The notes below the pieces were generated by a model. That model was not told the DNA's origin and searched no databases. It saw nothing but the letters and a program-made list of their open reading frames with translations. Made by a program: the position numbers and the translations under genes. DNA of 64,000 bases, taken from assembly GCA_022577435.1 (NCBI GenBank), contig JAKOON010000002.1:4678501-4742500 (forward strand). The letters are read 5' to 3'. Positions within the stretch are counted from its first letter, which is position 1. Each line of letters begins with the position of its first letter. Below are positions 63,700 to 64,000 of the stretch, piece after piece. The stretch comes from Embiotoca jacksoni. Lineage: Eukaryota; Chordata; Actinopteri; Embiotocidae.

Positions 63700-64000
63700 G
63701 TGCGTGAAGAACTCGGTTTCCCAGCATGCTGTTCTGCTGAGAAGTGACGTGACGTGACGTGACGTTTCCCCACCGATCGTTGATGACGTCGGCAGACAGC
63801 GCAGGTCCGTGAGCTGAGCGGTGCTACCGGGAGGAGACGCGCCTGCCGAGACAACGTATCGTGTGTTTCTTTTTGAAGTAACCTCCTCGAAAACGACAGA
63901 AGAAACGACACCGTGAACGACCGAGGCTGACGCAGTGTGGAAAACAACCCCGCGAACCGCACGTTGAGAAACGTCTCTCGACATTGTTTTGAGGGCCTGT
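63700..64000 (+). promoter_or_regulatory. promoter / 5' UTR of the next gene (probable)
   Basis: A sharp change to CpG-containing DNA. TTTCCCAGCATGC (63717-63729) matches a ZNF143/SBS core. GTGAC repeats form a CRE half-site array at 63744-63765, and TGACGTC follows at 63784-63790. The remainder looks like a CpG-bearing 5' UTR. No long frame identifies the gene. By human order RAD54L2-TEX264 on the same strand it may be tex264, but strand and identity are inferred. Confidence 0.5.

Noticed and set aside
63468..63962. 164-codon minus-strand frame with an Arg/Leu/Ser-rich start resembling a mitochondrial presequence
   Set aside because: Its second half is translated from the retroposon fragment at 63431-63605, and its first half opposes a promoter-like region. 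Composition is explained by CpG-rich DNA.

Overview
The window is vertebrate nuclear DNA. Long GT-AG introns, dense (CA)n/(GT)n microsatellites, fish-type interspersed repeats and a hAT-like MITE point to a teleost, probably a percomorph; the species cannot be named. There is one recognisable protein-coding gene, rad54l2 (ARIP4, androgen receptor-interacting protein 4), a SNF2-family DNA-dependent ATPase. It lies on the + strand from a start codon at 6735 to a stop at 58225. I assembled 25 coding exons from splice sites, phase continuity and similarity to the vertebrate protein. They give 1711 codons plus a stop.

Layout. 1-6686: non-coding, upstream flank or 5' intron. 6687-6849: first coding exon. 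6850-38460: a 31.6-kb first intron full of microsatellites and transposon relics, holding two promoter-like blocks (about 21.35-21.82 kb and 23.46-23.84 kb). Each block ends in an ATG and a phase-1 donor that would splice in frame to exon 2, so each is a candidate alternative first exon. 38461-53434: exons 2-17, with the acidic/Ser-rich N-terminus, a basic coiled-coil-like stretch, SUMO-interaction-like motifs and both SNF2 ATPase lobes (GLGKT, DEGH, TGYPLQN and [11 protein letters not shown] boxes). 54067-58225: C-terminal exons. About 58226-61105: 3' UTR. 61.1-63.4 kb: intergenic, AT-rich. 63.65-64 kb: CpG-containing promoter-like DNA with a CRE-like tandem array and a ZNF143-like site, probably the 5' end of the next gene (tex264 by human synteny, not provable here).

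The main discovery is an in-frame tandem duplication of three consecutive exons inside rad54l2. Block A is 54700-55812 and block B is 56654-57545. All three exons are phase 1-1 and total 597 nt (199 codons), so both blocks can sit in one mRNA and enlarge the C-terminal region. The first exon pair is about 78% identical, the second about 92%, and the third about 99% (4 differences in about 421 bases by eye). This suggests recent gene conversion or a two-step duplication. In block A the last exon must use a GTAAGC hexamer as its donor; in block B the same hexamer lies inside the coding exon. Similarity between the copies stops about 10 bases after that hexamer, so the duplication breakpoint seems to have turned coding sequence into a splice site.

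No RNA genes, CRISPR arrays or complete autonomous transposons were found. Most other short open frames are chance or low-complexity frames in repeats. All coordinates, counts and alignments were made by eye.
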